Origin: Thioalkalivibrio sp. ALE14
Lineage (GTDB): Bacteria; Pseudomonadota; Gammaproteobacteria; Ectothiorhodospirales; Ectothiorhodospiraceae
Length of the DNA stretch: 64,000 nucleotides
Reading direction: 5' to 3'
Assembly: GCF_000376845.1 (NCBI RefSeq)
Contig: NZ_AQXY01000029.1
Coordinates: 186,001-250,000 of the forward strand
The notes under the pieces are model-generated. The model had not been told where the DNA came from. It saw nothing but the letters and a program-made list of their open reading frames with translations, and ran no database searches. A program made the translations under genes and the position numbers. Below, one piece after another: positions 1 to 8,169 of this stretch (position 1 is the stretch's first letter; each line of letters begins with the position of its first letter).

Positions 1-1487
1 ATGAAGCTGACCGGAACGCCGAAGAACCCGGCAATGCCGTAGGTCTGGTAATCCCCGATGGTCTCGAGCTGGCGGCGGATCCGTTCGGAGCGCACATCGA
101 TACAGAACAGCAGTTGGGCGAACGGGCGCTTTGCGCGTGGTGCGGGTGACCCGCGACGCAACCGCGCGAGCAGCGAACGCCGATAACCCGCCTCCATGGC
201 CTCCAGCCAGACCATGCCCTCGCGCTGTTCGAACGCGGCCAGCTCCTTCAGCACCCGGCCCAAATGCTCCCGATCCAGCTGGTGGAACACCTCCGGCATG
301 CCGGCATGTTCCGCCAGATCGTCGAGTGCCCGGGCCTGGCGCTGACTCTCGGCGTTCCGCCGGGCCGGGATATACCGGCTGAGCAATGTGGCGACCTCGT
401 CGGGTCGACCGCGGGCGACGACATCCTCGACGTGTTCTGCCTGCGCCGGAAGCACTGCACCGGTGAACAACTCGTGGCGCAGGTAGCACTCGGCCGGGCA
501 CTCGGTGAGCAAAGCCTCCAGCTCGGTCCGGTTTGCGGGCATCCGCCAGCGCAACGCATGCTCGCGGACGAGCGCCAGCGCGAGAACCAGGCGAATGGCC
601 AGAAAGTCCACCAGATCGGCGGGGTACGCGCGGGCCCAGTGGTAGTGACTGGCCGTCGAACGCCAGCGGATGAAGCCCGCCCAGCCACGCATGTGCGTCA
701 GTTCCCGCACAATCAAGTCCGGCCAGGCCTCCTCGGGGATACCCAGTTCGTCGAGGATGAAGGCGATGACCCCCTCGGGCGAATCGGCCTGCGCGACGAT
801 CTTTTGCACGTGCAGCCCACGCAGGAACAACCGCAGATTGCGCCGGGCCAGGCGACTCCAGGCTGCAAACAGCCCCTTCTCCCGACCAGGCATCTGCCAG
901 GCAGACTGGCCCTCGTCGAAGAAATCCAGGCAGGTCTTGATCAACAGCTCGTCGAGGGTCTCCCCTGCCCGAGTCCCGTAAAGTGCGTCCAGGGCCTCGT
1001 AAAACGGGCGTTCGGGCGGGAATTCGCCGCGCAGGTGATCCGCGAGCGCTTCGACATTCACGGCGTCCGGTGCGGCGTGCGGTGTCTTGCCGGCAAGGGC
1101 TGCTGCGACGTCATCGAGGCGGGCGACCTTGCGTTGACAGATGACCGGGTCGCGCCGGCGAGTCAGCAGGGCATGGACCAGCGCGCCACCCGCGATCGAT
1201 TGCAGCGTCGGGTATTCGCCAAGGGCCGAGTGGATGCTGGCCTCCAGCGAATCGCGATCGATCCGCCCATCGGCAAGCCACCGCTGGTAGTCGGCGCGCC
1301 TGAGGAACCCGCGACCATGGAACAGCGCTTCGCCGCGCGCGACCGCTTGGGGAAATGGCAGCTCCTCCAGCCCGTGCAGCGGGTTGTGGTGAATGAACGT
1401 GCGCATTGGCCAGAAGTTCGGGATCGGCTCGGCGGCCATGTGCACCATCGACCGAATCTTCAATCGGCGTCCGAGGGAAAGGGTCAC
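1..1487 (-). CDS. dabA: DabA (DUF2309/UPF0753), inorganic-carbon pump subunit; 3' part beyond window
   Basis: This is the soluble, zinc-dependent beta-carbonic-anhydrase-like subunit of the DAB dissolved-inorganic-carbon pump. Only about the first 495 residues lie in the window; the family usually has 800-1000 or more. The GTG start at 1487 overlaps the upstream stop (GTGA) and is preceded by GGAGGTG. The N-terminus shows the family motif FIHHNPLHGLEELPF. Near the window edge is LFCIDVRSE, whose Cys and Asp (CxD) correspond to two ligands of the zinc site, followed by GIAGFFGVP. The remaining His and Cys ligands must lie outside the window. It is the third gene of a tightly coupled operon with DabB, which anchors the complex in the inner membrane. 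The identification is firm; whether the gene is intact cannot be judged. Confidence 0.93.
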   Translation of the reverse strand, partial: MTLSLGRRLKIRSMVHMAAEPIPNFWPMRTFIHHNPLHGLEELPFPQAVARGEALFHGRGFLRRADYQRWLADGRIDRDSLEASIHSALGEYPTLQSIAGGALVHALLTRRRDPVICQRKVARLDDVAAALAGKTPHAAPDAVNVEALADHLRGEFPPERPFYEALDALYGTRAGETLDELLIKTCLDFFDEGQSAWQMPGREKGLFAAWSRLARRNLRLFLRGLHVQKIVAQADSPEGVIAFILDELGIPEEAWPDLIVRELTHMRGWAGFIRWRSTASHYHWARAYPADLVDFLAIRLVLALALVREHALRWRMPANRTELEALLTECPAECYLRHELFTGAVLPAQAEHVEDVVARGRPDEVATLLSRYIPARRNAESQRQARALDDLAEHAGMPEVFHQLDREHLGRVLKELAAFEQREGMVWLEAMEAGYRRSLLARLRRGSPAPRAKRPFAQLLFCIDVRSERIRRQLETIGDYQTYGIAGFFGVPVSF

Positions 1488-2236
1488 AGGGCACCTCCGG
1501 TCCAGACCAGGCCGGCGGCCACGATCAAACCGATCAGCAAGGCCGCCCACCAGGCCGCAAAAGCGGACAAATCCGGCGCGACGGGGCCGCTGCGCGGACC
1601 GAACACCGTGCCCTCCAGCAGACGCGCACCTGCCCAGCTCCACAGCAGCCAGGTCAGCAGGATGCCGATCGCCACCCATAGGGTCGCCCCACTCAGCACG
1701 GCGAGCAGGGCGAAGAATCCCGGGAACAGCGGCAGGGCCATTGCCGCCAGCGTCGTCACCACAATCAACCCCGACAGCCGCGGCAGGTCCCGTGCCAGTC
1801 CGCCGTGCAGGCCCGTGTACGCGGCCTCGAGGCGGCTTGCGAGGGCCGCACGCACCACCAGTATCAGCACGGGGGCGGCCGTCAGCGCCAGGGTGAAGGC
1901 AACGAGACTCGGCGCGGTCGGGGCCTGCAGGGCATACAGCCACGCCAACGGCCAGGCGGAACTCGCCAGCATGGCGCTCCAGCGGCCTACCTCACGCACG
2001 GTCAGCATCCTAAACGCGTAGAGGATCGCGCTGAGCACCGCCCAGGCCGCGATCACCCCGGGCCCGACTGCAAGATCGCCCCACAGGATCAGTACCACTC
2101 CGATCTGGGGCCAGATAACGAACAAGGCCACCCGCGCCGCGAGGTGGTCACTGGCGGCGGCCAGGCGATTGAACACGACACTGGCCGGGAACAGGGGAAG
2201 AAAGAACACGGCGAGGAGCAACACGAGGATGGACAT
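1484..2236 (-). CDS. Small membrane protein between dabB and dabA (antiporter-like)
   Basis: A 250-residue, very hydrophobic protein with about seven predicted membrane segments. It lies between dabB (1-nt gap, TGACATG) and dabA (4-nt overlap, GTGA), so translation is probably coupled through all three genes. The segment LPLFPGFFALLAVLSG resembles the proline/glycine-broken helices of NuoM/NuoN-type proton-translocating subunits, so I infer a small relative of that superfamily. Some DAB loci, including the carboxysome-linked one of Halothiobacillus, carry an extra unnamed gene in this position. No catalytic motif is visible. The role is unknown beyond probable membership of the DAB complex. 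Confidence 0.72.
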   Translation of the reverse strand: MSILVLLLAVFFLPLFPASVVFNRLAAASDHLAARVALFVIWPQIGVVLILWGDLAVGPGVIAAWAVLSAILYAFRMLTVREVGRWSAMLASSAWPLAWLYALQAPTAPSLVAFTLALTAAPVLILVVRAALASRLEAAYTGLHGGLARDLPRLSGLIVVTTLAAMALPLFPGFFALLAVLSGATLWVAIGILLTWLLWSWAGARLLEGTVFGPRSGPVAPDLSAFAAWWAALLIGLIVAAGLVWTGGAL

Positions 2237-2237
2237 G

Positions 2238-3920
2238 TCAGCTCCACCTCAACCAGACGTTCAGACGTTTGGAGAGATCCAGCAACCGCGCCGTCCCACG
2301 CTCGTAAATGTCGGCCACGTACAGCTCGCGCGAGAACAGCGAATACATGCTCAGCCAGACACCGCCGCGCCCGTCGTCGACGGGCTGGCGGCGCACCCGG
2401 GTGAAGTAGGCGCCCAGCCAGCCCAGTACCATCAGGACGGCCAGCAGGACCACCAGCATGTTGAAGGTCAGCTCATGGATGCCGGCGGCCGAGTAAAGCG
2501 CGGCGCGGAACGCGGCATCGGGGTACAGGAAGGCCTCGAAGGTATGGCCGACCATCACGTAGCCCACCACGATCACCGCGAACGACAGGATGATCAGCGC
2601 CATCATGCGTAGCGGGTTTTCGGTGTCCAGGCGATAAGCGGAAAACAGCACCTGGACGCCGGCCACCCAGCCGAAGAACAGCAGGACAATGGCACCCTGC
2701 TGCTGGAAGAAACCGGGTGCCACCCAGGCATGGACGATCACCAGGATGGCCAGCGGCACGATCAGGGTGATCGCCGCAATCATCAGCCATGGCAGGCTCG
2801 CCGGAGCGGACTTGCGCTCGACCAGGAAGTCGTAGAGCGGGTCGTTGGGGACGCCATCGTGCCGGCGCGCGGCGTTGATGACATTGCCGGCGTTGAGAAA
2901 CAGGGTGCCCTTGAACAGGCCGTGGGCGATGAGATGGAAGATCGCGAGGGCAAAGGCCCCGGCGCCGGCCTCCATCACCATGAACCCCATCTGCCCCATG
3001 GTGGAGTAGCCCAGCGCCTTCTTGATGTCGTTCTGCGTGAGCATCAGCACCGAGCCGATCAGCGCCGTCAGCAGGCCCACCACGAACAGCAGATGCAAGA
3101 CCTCGCCACTGTGGACAAACACCGGGGCGAAGCGATTGATGATGATGCCGCCGGCGTTCACGACCCCCGCATGCATCAAGGCCGAGACTGGGGTCGGCCC
3201 CTCCATGGTATAGGGCAGCCAGGTGTGCAGCGGGAACTGGGCGGACTTGGCGAAGGCGGCCAGGGCCACCAGGAAGGCGACGGCGCCGGTGACCGGAAGA
3301 TCCAGGAACGTACGCGCGTCCGGCGTCGCGGCGATGCGTTCGAACAGGGTCGGGAAGTCCAGCACGCCATAGGTCTGGAACAGGATTACCGCCGCCAGGA
3401 CCAGTGGCAGGTCGCCCAGCCGGTAGGCAATGAACGTCCAGAACGCGTACCGCTGCGTACGCGGCGGCTCGGTGTTGTGCCCGAGCAGGAAGTAGAGCAT
3501 CACCCCGATCAGGTGCCAGGCGACCAGCAAGGTAATCAGATCGCCGGCCATGACCATGAGCAGGATCGACCCGGTCATCAGGTCGAGCAACATGAAGAAG
3601 CGGCCGTACCCGGGCTCCTCGACCATGTAGCGCACCGAGTAGATGTGCACCACCAGGCTGATGCCCGACACCACCAGCGCCATGATGGCGCTCAGCGGGT
3701 CGATCTGCAGACTGCCCCAGCCACCCGTCAGAGCCACCCACTGGGGCCCGGAATCCGCCGCGATGTAGTGAAACAGCTGGTAGGCCGCGAGGATCAGAAC
3801 GACCAGGTTGAGCCCCACACTGAGGCGTGCGACCCGCTGGCCCAACCGCCCCGAAAGGAGGTGCACCAGCAGCGCTGCGACAAAGGGCAGCAGGGGTATC
3901 AGCCACTGCAGCTCGATCAT
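2238..3920 (-). CDS. dabB: DabB, NuoL-like membrane subunit of the DAB pump
   Basis: A 560-residue proton-conducting-transporter family protein (NuoL/MrpA-like). In DAB pumps it partners with DabA and is thought to use a cation gradient to drive vectorial CO2 hydration. The family signature HTWLPYTMEGPTPVSALMHA is present, with many membrane helices. Because dabA follows, this is DabB rather than a complex I subunit. The ATG at 3920 is the only in-frame start after an upstream stop. The best Shine-Dalgarno, GGGAGGTG, sits 8 nt before a different ATG that opens a four-codon reading frame (MVNR) whose stop overlaps the dabB start as ATGA. dabB may therefore be translated by re-initiation. Confidence 0.92.
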   Translation of the reverse strand: MIELQWLIPLLPFVAALLVHLLSGRLGQRVARLSVGLNLVVLILAAYQLFHYIAADSGPQWVALTGGWGSLQIDPLSAIMALVVSGISLVVHIYSVRYMVEEPGYGRFFMLLDLMTGSILLMVMAGDLITLLVAWHLIGVMLYFLLGHNTEPPRTQRYAFWTFIAYRLGDLPLVLAAVILFQTYGVLDFPTLFERIAATPDARTFLDLPVTGAVAFLVALAAFAKSAQFPLHTWLPYTMEGPTPVSALMHAGVVNAGGIIINRFAPVFVHSGEVLHLLFVVGLLTALIGSVLMLTQNDIKKALGYSTMGQMGFMVMEAGAGAFALAIFHLIAHGLFKGTLFLNAGNVINAARRHDGVPNDPLYDFLVERKSAPASLPWLMIAAITLIVPLAILVIVHAWVAPGFFQQQGAIVLLFFGWVAGVQVLFSAYRLDTENPLRMMALIILSFAVIVVGYVMVGHTFEAFLYPDAAFRAALYSAAGIHELTFNMLVVLLAVLMVLGWLGAYFTRVRRQPVDDGRGGVWLSMYSLFSRELYVADIYERGTARLLDLSKRLNVWLRWS

Positions 3921-3990
3921 CGATTCACCATTGTCGGCTCACCTCCCGCTCATCGAGCTTAGCAGGAAGATTCCTACATGGTGAATGATC
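3921..3990 (-). promoter_or_regulatory. Leader of the dab operon with minicistron and 9-bp inverted repeat
   Basis: The 276-nt gap between ribBX and dabB holds the probable dab promoter. ATTCACCAT at 3923-3931 and ATGGTGAAT at 3978-3986 form a perfect 9-bp inverted repeat that could bind a LysR-type or other dimeric regulator. On the minus strand TTGAAA followed by an AT-poor TAGGAA element is a weak sigma-70 candidate. A strong ribosome-binding site (GGGAGGTG) precedes the minicistron described under dabB. No regulator gene is adjacent. The rest of the gap has no gene I can support. Confidence 0.35.
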
Positions 3991-4196
3991 CTTTCAACCG
4001 GGAATGCGCCGCGTCGCCCCTTGGGCGGGGCCGGTCATACGGCCGCGGCCCTGCGCCAAGCCCGCCGATGACTGCAGCGCGGAAGACTTCTTGAGGATTG
4101 CCCCCCCCGGGCGGCCGGCGGGCCCTGCTATGCCACGGGCCGCAGCAAACGGCTCGCCGCGGCGTTGCCCCGCTCGCGGTGCCTGGCCGCGGGAGC

Positions 4197-5303
4197 CTAC
4201 TCGTGGACGTAGTCCACCACCTCCAGGCCAAAACCGCCGAGGCCGTGGAAGCGCTTGGGCGCGGACATCAGCTTCATGCGGCCCACACCGCAATCGGCCA
4301 GAATCTGCGCGCCGATGCCATACATACGCCATTCGGCGGAGTTCTCGCGCCCGCTGCTCTCCTCTGGCGCAGGCTGCCCGATATGCTCCAGACGCTGGGC
4401 CAGGGCGTCTGCGCTCTCGTGTTTGCGCAGCACCACCACGACGCCCTCGCCCGCCTCGTCGATCCGGCGCAGGGCATCATCCAGCGGCCAGCCACGATCC
4501 GGGCCGGCATAGCCGAGCGTGTCGTACAGGGTGCTCTCCAGATGCACGCGCACCAGGGTGTCCTTGTCCGGTTTCGGCTCGCCACGCACCAGCGCGAAGT
4601 GGAGCTCGTGATCCACCTCGTCCTCGAACGCCAGCAGGCGGAAATCGCCGTACTCGGTCGGGAAGGGGCGCTCGGAAACCCTCTGCACGGTCTTTTCGTT
4701 CTCGATGCGGTAGCGGATGAGGTCCTCGATCGTCCCCATCTTCAGGTCATGCTCGGCGCAGAAACGTTCGAGATCGGACCGCCGCGCCATGCTGCCGTCT
4801 TCGTTCAGGATCTCCACGATCACCGCCGCCGGCTCGGCCCCGGCCAGGCGCGCCAGATCGCAGCCCGCCTCGGTATGGCCAGCACGCACAATCACCCCGC
4901 CCGGCTGCGCCATCAGCGGGAACACGTGACCCGGCTGGACGATGTCCTCGGGCTTCGCATTGGGGGCCACGGCCGTGCGGATGGTGTGGGCCCGGTCGTA
5001 GGCCGAGATGCCGGTGGTCACGCCCTCGGCCGCCTCGATCGACAGGGTGAAGTTGGTGCCGTGCACGTCGTTGGTGTCGGTCACCATCAACGGCAGCGCC
5101 AGCTGCTTGCAGCGCTCGCGGGTCAGCGTCAGGCAGATCAGTCCGCGGCCGTACTTGGCCATGAAGTTGATGTCCTCCGGCCGCGCGTGCGAGGCGAGCA
5201 TCAAGAGGTCGCCCTCGTTCTCGCGGTCCTCGTCATCGACGATGACCACCATGCGCCCGGCCTGCAGCTCTTCCAGAATGGTTTCGGTATCGGAAAATTC
5301 CAT
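4197..5303 (-). CDS. ribB: 3,4-dihydroxy-2-butanone-4-phosphate synthase with degenerate GTP cyclohydrolase II domain (RibBX type)
   Basis: Makes the four-carbon precursor of riboflavin from ribulose 5-phosphate. The N-terminal half (about residues 1-205) carries the DHBP synthase motif DDEDRENEGDLL and the later HTEAGCDLARLAG. The C-terminal half aligns by position with GTP cyclohydrolase II (GIGAQILADCGVGRMKL, GLGGFGLEVV) but lacks the zinc cysteines: VRVHLESTLYDTLGYAG stands where VRVHSECLTGD...CDCG is expected. The QEGRGIGL motif is also missing. Only the RibB activity is therefore expected, as in RibBX hybrids described from other proteobacteria. It follows ribE by 24 nt and ends the rib cluster; ribH and nusB do not follow. 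Confidence 0.92.
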   Translation of the reverse strand: MEFSDTETILEELQAGRMVVIVDDEDRENEGDLLMLASHARPEDINFMAKYGRGLICLTLTRERCKQLALPLMVTDTNDVHGTNFTLSIEAAEGVTTGISAYDRAHTIRTAVAPNAKPEDIVQPGHVFPLMAQPGGVIVRAGHTEAGCDLARLAGAEPAAVIVEILNEDGSMARRSDLERFCAEHDLKMGTIEDLIRYRIENEKTVQRVSERPFPTEYGDFRLLAFEDEVDHELHFALVRGEPKPDKDTLVRVHLESTLYDTLGYAGPDRGWPLDDALRRIDEAGEGVVVVLRKHESADALAQRLEHIGQPAPEESSGRENSAEWRMYGIGAQILADCGVGRMKLMSAPKRFHGLGGFGLEVVDYVHE

Positions 5304-5327
5304 AGATTCCTGCTTTCGGCCGCGGGG

Positions 5328-6011
5328 CTAGTCGCGCGGACCGGATTGATTGGGAAAGCCCTGCTCGGCAAGCCAGGCCTCGGACAGATCACCCGCCTTT
5401 GTACCCGGCTCGGCCGCACGATCGCCCAGCATCAGGCGTTCCAGGTAGCGGGCGATCAGGTCCACCTCGAGATTGACCGGTGTGCCCACCGCATAGATGG
5501 CGAACCGGGTCAGCGACCAGGTATGCGGGATGATGTTCACCTCGAACTCGGCGCCGTCCACCCGGTTCACGGTCAGGCTGGTGCCGTCGATGGTAATCGA
5601 GCCCTTGGCGGCGATGTAGCGCGCCAGCGGCGCGGGCGCGCGAAAGCGCACCCGGGTCGAACGTGCATCGGGCTCCATTGCGACAACCTCGCCCACGCCG
5701 TCGACGTGCCCGGAGACCATGTGCCCCCCCAGGCGATCGCCCAGCGCCAGCGCGCGTTCAAGATTCACCCGGTCTCTTGGGCCGAGCCCGCCCAGCGTGG
5801 TGACATCCAGCGACTCGCGCGAGACGTCGGCGGCAAAGCCATCACGGGCGAGATCGGTCACCGTCAGGCAGACCCCGTTGACCGCGATGGAATCCCCCAG
5901 CCGGGTGTCGGACAGGTCCATCCCGGTGGCGTTTACGTGCAGTCGCACGTCGCCACCGCTGGGGGTCAGGCGTTCCAGGCTGCCTAGGGTCTCGATGATT
6001 CCGGTAAACAT
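5328..6011 (-). CDS. ribE: Riboflavin synthase, alpha subunit
   Basis: Dismutates two 6,7-dimethyl-8-ribityllumazine molecules to riboflavin, the last step of the pathway. The protein has 227 residues, a normal length. It starts with the family hallmark MFTGIIETLG and has two lumazine-binding repeats: residues 1-97 containing GDSIAVNGVCLTV, and residues 98-195 containing GSITIDGTSLTVN. The C-terminal tail after about residue 200 is variable in the family. Its start lies 371 nt downstream of ribD, and the gap contains a repeat element. Named ribC in E. coli usage and ribE elsewhere. Confidence 0.96.
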   Translation of the reverse strand: MFTGIIETLGSLERLTPSGGDVRLHVNATGMDLSDTRLGDSIAVNGVCLTVTDLARDGFAADVSRESLDVTTLGGLGPRDRVNLERALALGDRLGGHMVSGHVDGVGEVVAMEPDARSTRVRFRAPAPLARYIAAKGSITIDGTSLTVNRVDGAEFEVNIIPHTWSLTRFAIYAVGTPVNLEVDLIARYLERLMLGDRAAEPGTKAGDLSEAWLAEQGFPNQSGPRD

Positions 6012-6382
6012 GGACGTCCGCTCGTTCCGGGGTGCCCGGACGGACCGCGCCGGGCTGCTCGCCGCCCATCATAGGGAAACCCTAATGAATTCGCACCACG
6101 CCCCGGCCGGTTGCCCGGTTCTATCAAGAAAAATCTCGGTTCACCACGGAGGGCACAGAGAACACGGAGGACGGCCAGTCAGGGTCAAGAGCGATCAACA
6201 GGAAGACGCGAAGATTGGAAGAATGATGATGTTTTGGGACAGACGCCCAACGCCACGCAGGGGCATACCGGGAGCAGCGGTCATCCGTCTTTACTGTAAA
6301 CCTCTTCCCATCTTCCAACCTTCGTGTGAACCGCCTTTGACCTTCTCCGTGTTCTCTGTGTCCTCCGTGGTACACAAAGCCC
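6012..6382. other. Gene-free gap between ribD and ribE holding a palindromic repeat
   Basis: No real gene is visible. Positions 6140-6372 are an inverted-repeat element, listed separately. Short reading frames here, such as those giving HGGHREHGEG-like peptides, are translations of the repeat and should not be annotated as proteins. The base composition is noticeably more AT-rich than the flanking genes. Confidence 0.7.
6140..6372. repeat. Palindromic 'CACGGAG' element, copy 1
   Basis: The element opens with TTCACCACGGAGGGCACAGA and closes with the inverse TCTGTGTCCTCCGTGGTACA, giving long terminal inverted repeats built from degenerate CACGGAG/ACACGGAG units. The interior contains GGGTCAAGAG followed by a GGAAGACGCGAAGA segment. 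The same interior pattern recurs in inverted orientation in the element at 27751-27978, so the two are relatives. Such elements are widespread in proteobacterial intergenic regions; their mechanism is unknown. It sits inside the glyA-rib cluster and could fold in the mRNA. Confidence 0.8.
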
Positions 6383-7558
6383 TTACGGACGTGGGTAGGC
6401 GCGCAGGCGCAGGGTCTCGCCGACCCAGCGGGTGTCGACGATCTCGAGCTCGGCGCGTTCCGACATCCGGGTCAGGGGCCATTCCACCAGGGGGCGGGCA
6501 CTGGAACCCAGCAGCAGAGGCGCCTGATAGATCAGCCATTCGTCCACCCAGCCCCCGCGGGCCAGCGCCCCCGCCAGGCCGGGGCCGGATTCCACGTGCA
6601 GCTCGTTGATCTCGGCGCGTGCCAGCTCGCTCAGCACGGCGCCCAGATCCAGACCGCCCTCGGCCGATTCCTCCGCCAGCGGCACCGCACGAACCTCCGC
6701 ACCCTTGCCGCGCAGCGCGTCCGCTGCGGGCGAGTCGGCCACTTCGGGCTCCGTGAGGATCCACACCGGGCTCTCGCGCAGGATCTGCGCGCCCGGTGGC
6801 GTGCGCAGGCGGGCATCCAGGATCACCCGCAGGGGCTGGCGCGCCGGCAGGTTTTGATAGTGCGGGTCGTCCGGAAAGCCGGCGTGGGCCGCCAGGTCAA
6901 ACGGCTTCATGCGCACGTTCAGGCGCGGATCGTCGCCGACCACGGTACCACTGCCGGTCAGGATCGCCCCGGCCCGCGCGCGCCACAGCTGCACGTCGCG
7001 GCGCGCCACCTCGCCGGTAATCCACTGCGACTCGCCGGAGGCCATGGCCGTGCGTCCGTCCAGGCTCGCCGCAAGCTTGACCCGCACCCAGGGACGCCCC
7101 TGCTCCATGCGCTGCACGAATCCGGGATTCAGGGCTCGCGCCTCGGCCTCCAGCACACCGCTGTGGACCGGAATGTCCGCCGCCCGCAGGGCCTCGATCC
7201 CGCCGCCGCAGACCTGCGGGTTCGGGTCCTGCATCGCGATCACGACCCGCGCCACACCGGCGGCGATCAGGGCGTCGGTGCAGGGCGGGGTCCGACCGTG
7301 ATGGCTGCAGGGTTCCAGGGTGACGTAGGCGGTGGCGCCGCGCGCGGCCTCGCCAGCCGCCTGCAGTGCGTTCACCTCGGCATGGGGCTCGCCGGCCTTC
7401 CAGTGCAGGCCCGCGCCGACCTCGCGCCCGTCACGCACGATCACGCAACCCACCCGCGGGTTGGGGTCCGCGGTGAACCGACCATAGTCCGCCAGTTCCA
7501 GGGCCCGCGCCATGTGGCGGCGGTCGGCGATCACCTGCTCGGTCGTGGGCGTCTCCAT
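6383..7558 (-). CDS. ribD: Bifunctional riboflavin biosynthesis deaminase/reductase RibD
   Basis: Catalyses deamination and then side-chain reduction of the pyrimidine produced by GTP cyclohydrolase II. The 391 residues comprise an N-terminal CDA-like deaminase with zinc motif PHAEVNAL and PCSHHGRTPPC, and a C-terminal reductase beginning near VRVKLAASLDGRTA. The reading frame runs open upstream, but the ATG at 7558 (METPTTEQV) is the start: it overlaps the nrdR stop by one base (TAATG), showing coupled translation, and N-terminal homology begins there. It is slightly longer than the roughly 367 residues of the E. coli enzyme. Confidence 0.95.
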   Translation of the reverse strand: METPTTEQVIADRRHMARALELADYGRFTADPNPRVGCVIVRDGREVGAGLHWKAGEPHAEVNALQAAGEAARGATAYVTLEPCSHHGRTPPCTDALIAAGVARVVIAMQDPNPQVCGGGIEALRAADIPVHSGVLEAEARALNPGFVQRMEQGRPWVRVKLAASLDGRTAMASGESQWITGEVARRDVQLWRARAGAILTGSGTVVGDDPRLNVRMKPFDLAAHAGFPDDPHYQNLPARQPLRVILDARLRTPPGAQILRESPVWILTEPEVADSPAADALRGKGAEVRAVPLAEESAEGGLDLGAVLSELARAEINELHVESGPGLAGALARGGWVDEWLIYQAPLLLGSSARPLVEWPLTRMSERAELEIVDTRWVGETLRLRAYPRP

Positions 7559-8139
7559 TACTCCCCCTTCTCCGAGCCGCTCCCGGTCTCCGGAGTGGCC
7601 CGTCCATCCGCCGTCGGTTCCGGGACGATGCCGGTCGCCTCCTCGTCGATCAGGCGCATCTGCGACCGGCGCATCTCCGGGCTGAGATCTTCCTCCAGCC
7701 GTTCGATCGCCTCGCGGAAGGACTGCACACTGGCGAAGCTGAGATAAATGGAGGCAAACCGGATATAGGCCACATGGTCGAGCCCGTGCAAGGCCGCCAG
7801 CACCATTTCGCCGATCCGGTCGGACTTCACCTCGGGGGCCGTGAGTGCGGAGAGCTGGCGCTTGATGTCGTCGATCACCCGCTCGACATCGTCGGTCTTC
7901 ACCGGGCGCTTGTGCAGGGCCCGGCGCAGACCGCTGCGCAGCTTTTCCTCGTCGAAGGCGACCCGTTCGCCGGAACGCTTGACCACCCGCGGCAGGCTGA
8001 ACTCCGCCCGCTCGAAGGTGGTGAAGCGCGCCCCGCAGGCGCGGCACTGACGCCGGCGCCGGATCTGTTCCTGCTCCGGGCCGGCCACCCGCGAATCGAC
8101 CACGCGGGTGTCCTGGTCATGACAGGACGGACAGCGCAT
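7558..8139 (-). CDS. nrdR: Ribonucleotide reductase regulator NrdR
   Basis: A transcriptional repressor of nrd genes that senses ATP/dATP. The N-terminal zinc ribbon shows MRCPSCHDQDTRVVDSR and CRACGARF, followed by an ATP-cone domain (about residues 49-139). The protein has 193 residues against about 150-160 for most homologues. The extra 35-40 residues are a C-terminal, Pro/Gly/Glu-rich, probably disordered tail (about residue 155 onward) that overlaps the ribD start. It lies 30 nt after glyA in the classic glyA-nrdR-rib order. Confidence 0.96.
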   Translation of the reverse strand: MRCPSCHDQDTRVVDSRVAGPEQEQIRRRRQCRACGARFTTFERAEFSLPRVVKRSGERVAFDEEKLRSGLRRALHKRPVKTDDVERVIDDIKRQLSALTAPEVKSDRIGEMVLAALHGLDHVAYIRFASIYLSFASVQSFREAIERLEEDLSPEMRRSQMRLIDEEATGIVPEPTADGRATPETGSGSEKGE

Positions 8140-8169
8140 CCCGCGCCCGCAGCCCGCGGCTCGCCGTGG

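Noticed and set aside
264-2021. 585-codon open frame on the plus strand opposite dabA and the small membrane gene
   Set aside because: It runs antisense to well-supported genes, has a Gln/Arg/Gly-rich low-complexity translation and no family resemblance; long antisense frames are expected at this GC content.
2238-3920. NADH dehydrogenase subunit L (nuoL)
   Set aside because: The protein is NuoL-like but it is followed by dabA and lacks other nuo genes, so DabB is the better assignment.
4098-5987. 629-codon plus-strand frame opposite ribBX and ribE
   Set aside because: It spans the antisense of two clear genes and their junction and has no recognisable domain.
6124-6375. 83-codon frame in the palindromic element (peptide with HGGHREHGEG)
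   Set aside because: It is a translation of the CACGGAG repeat; such peptides recur in databases as false hypothetical proteins.
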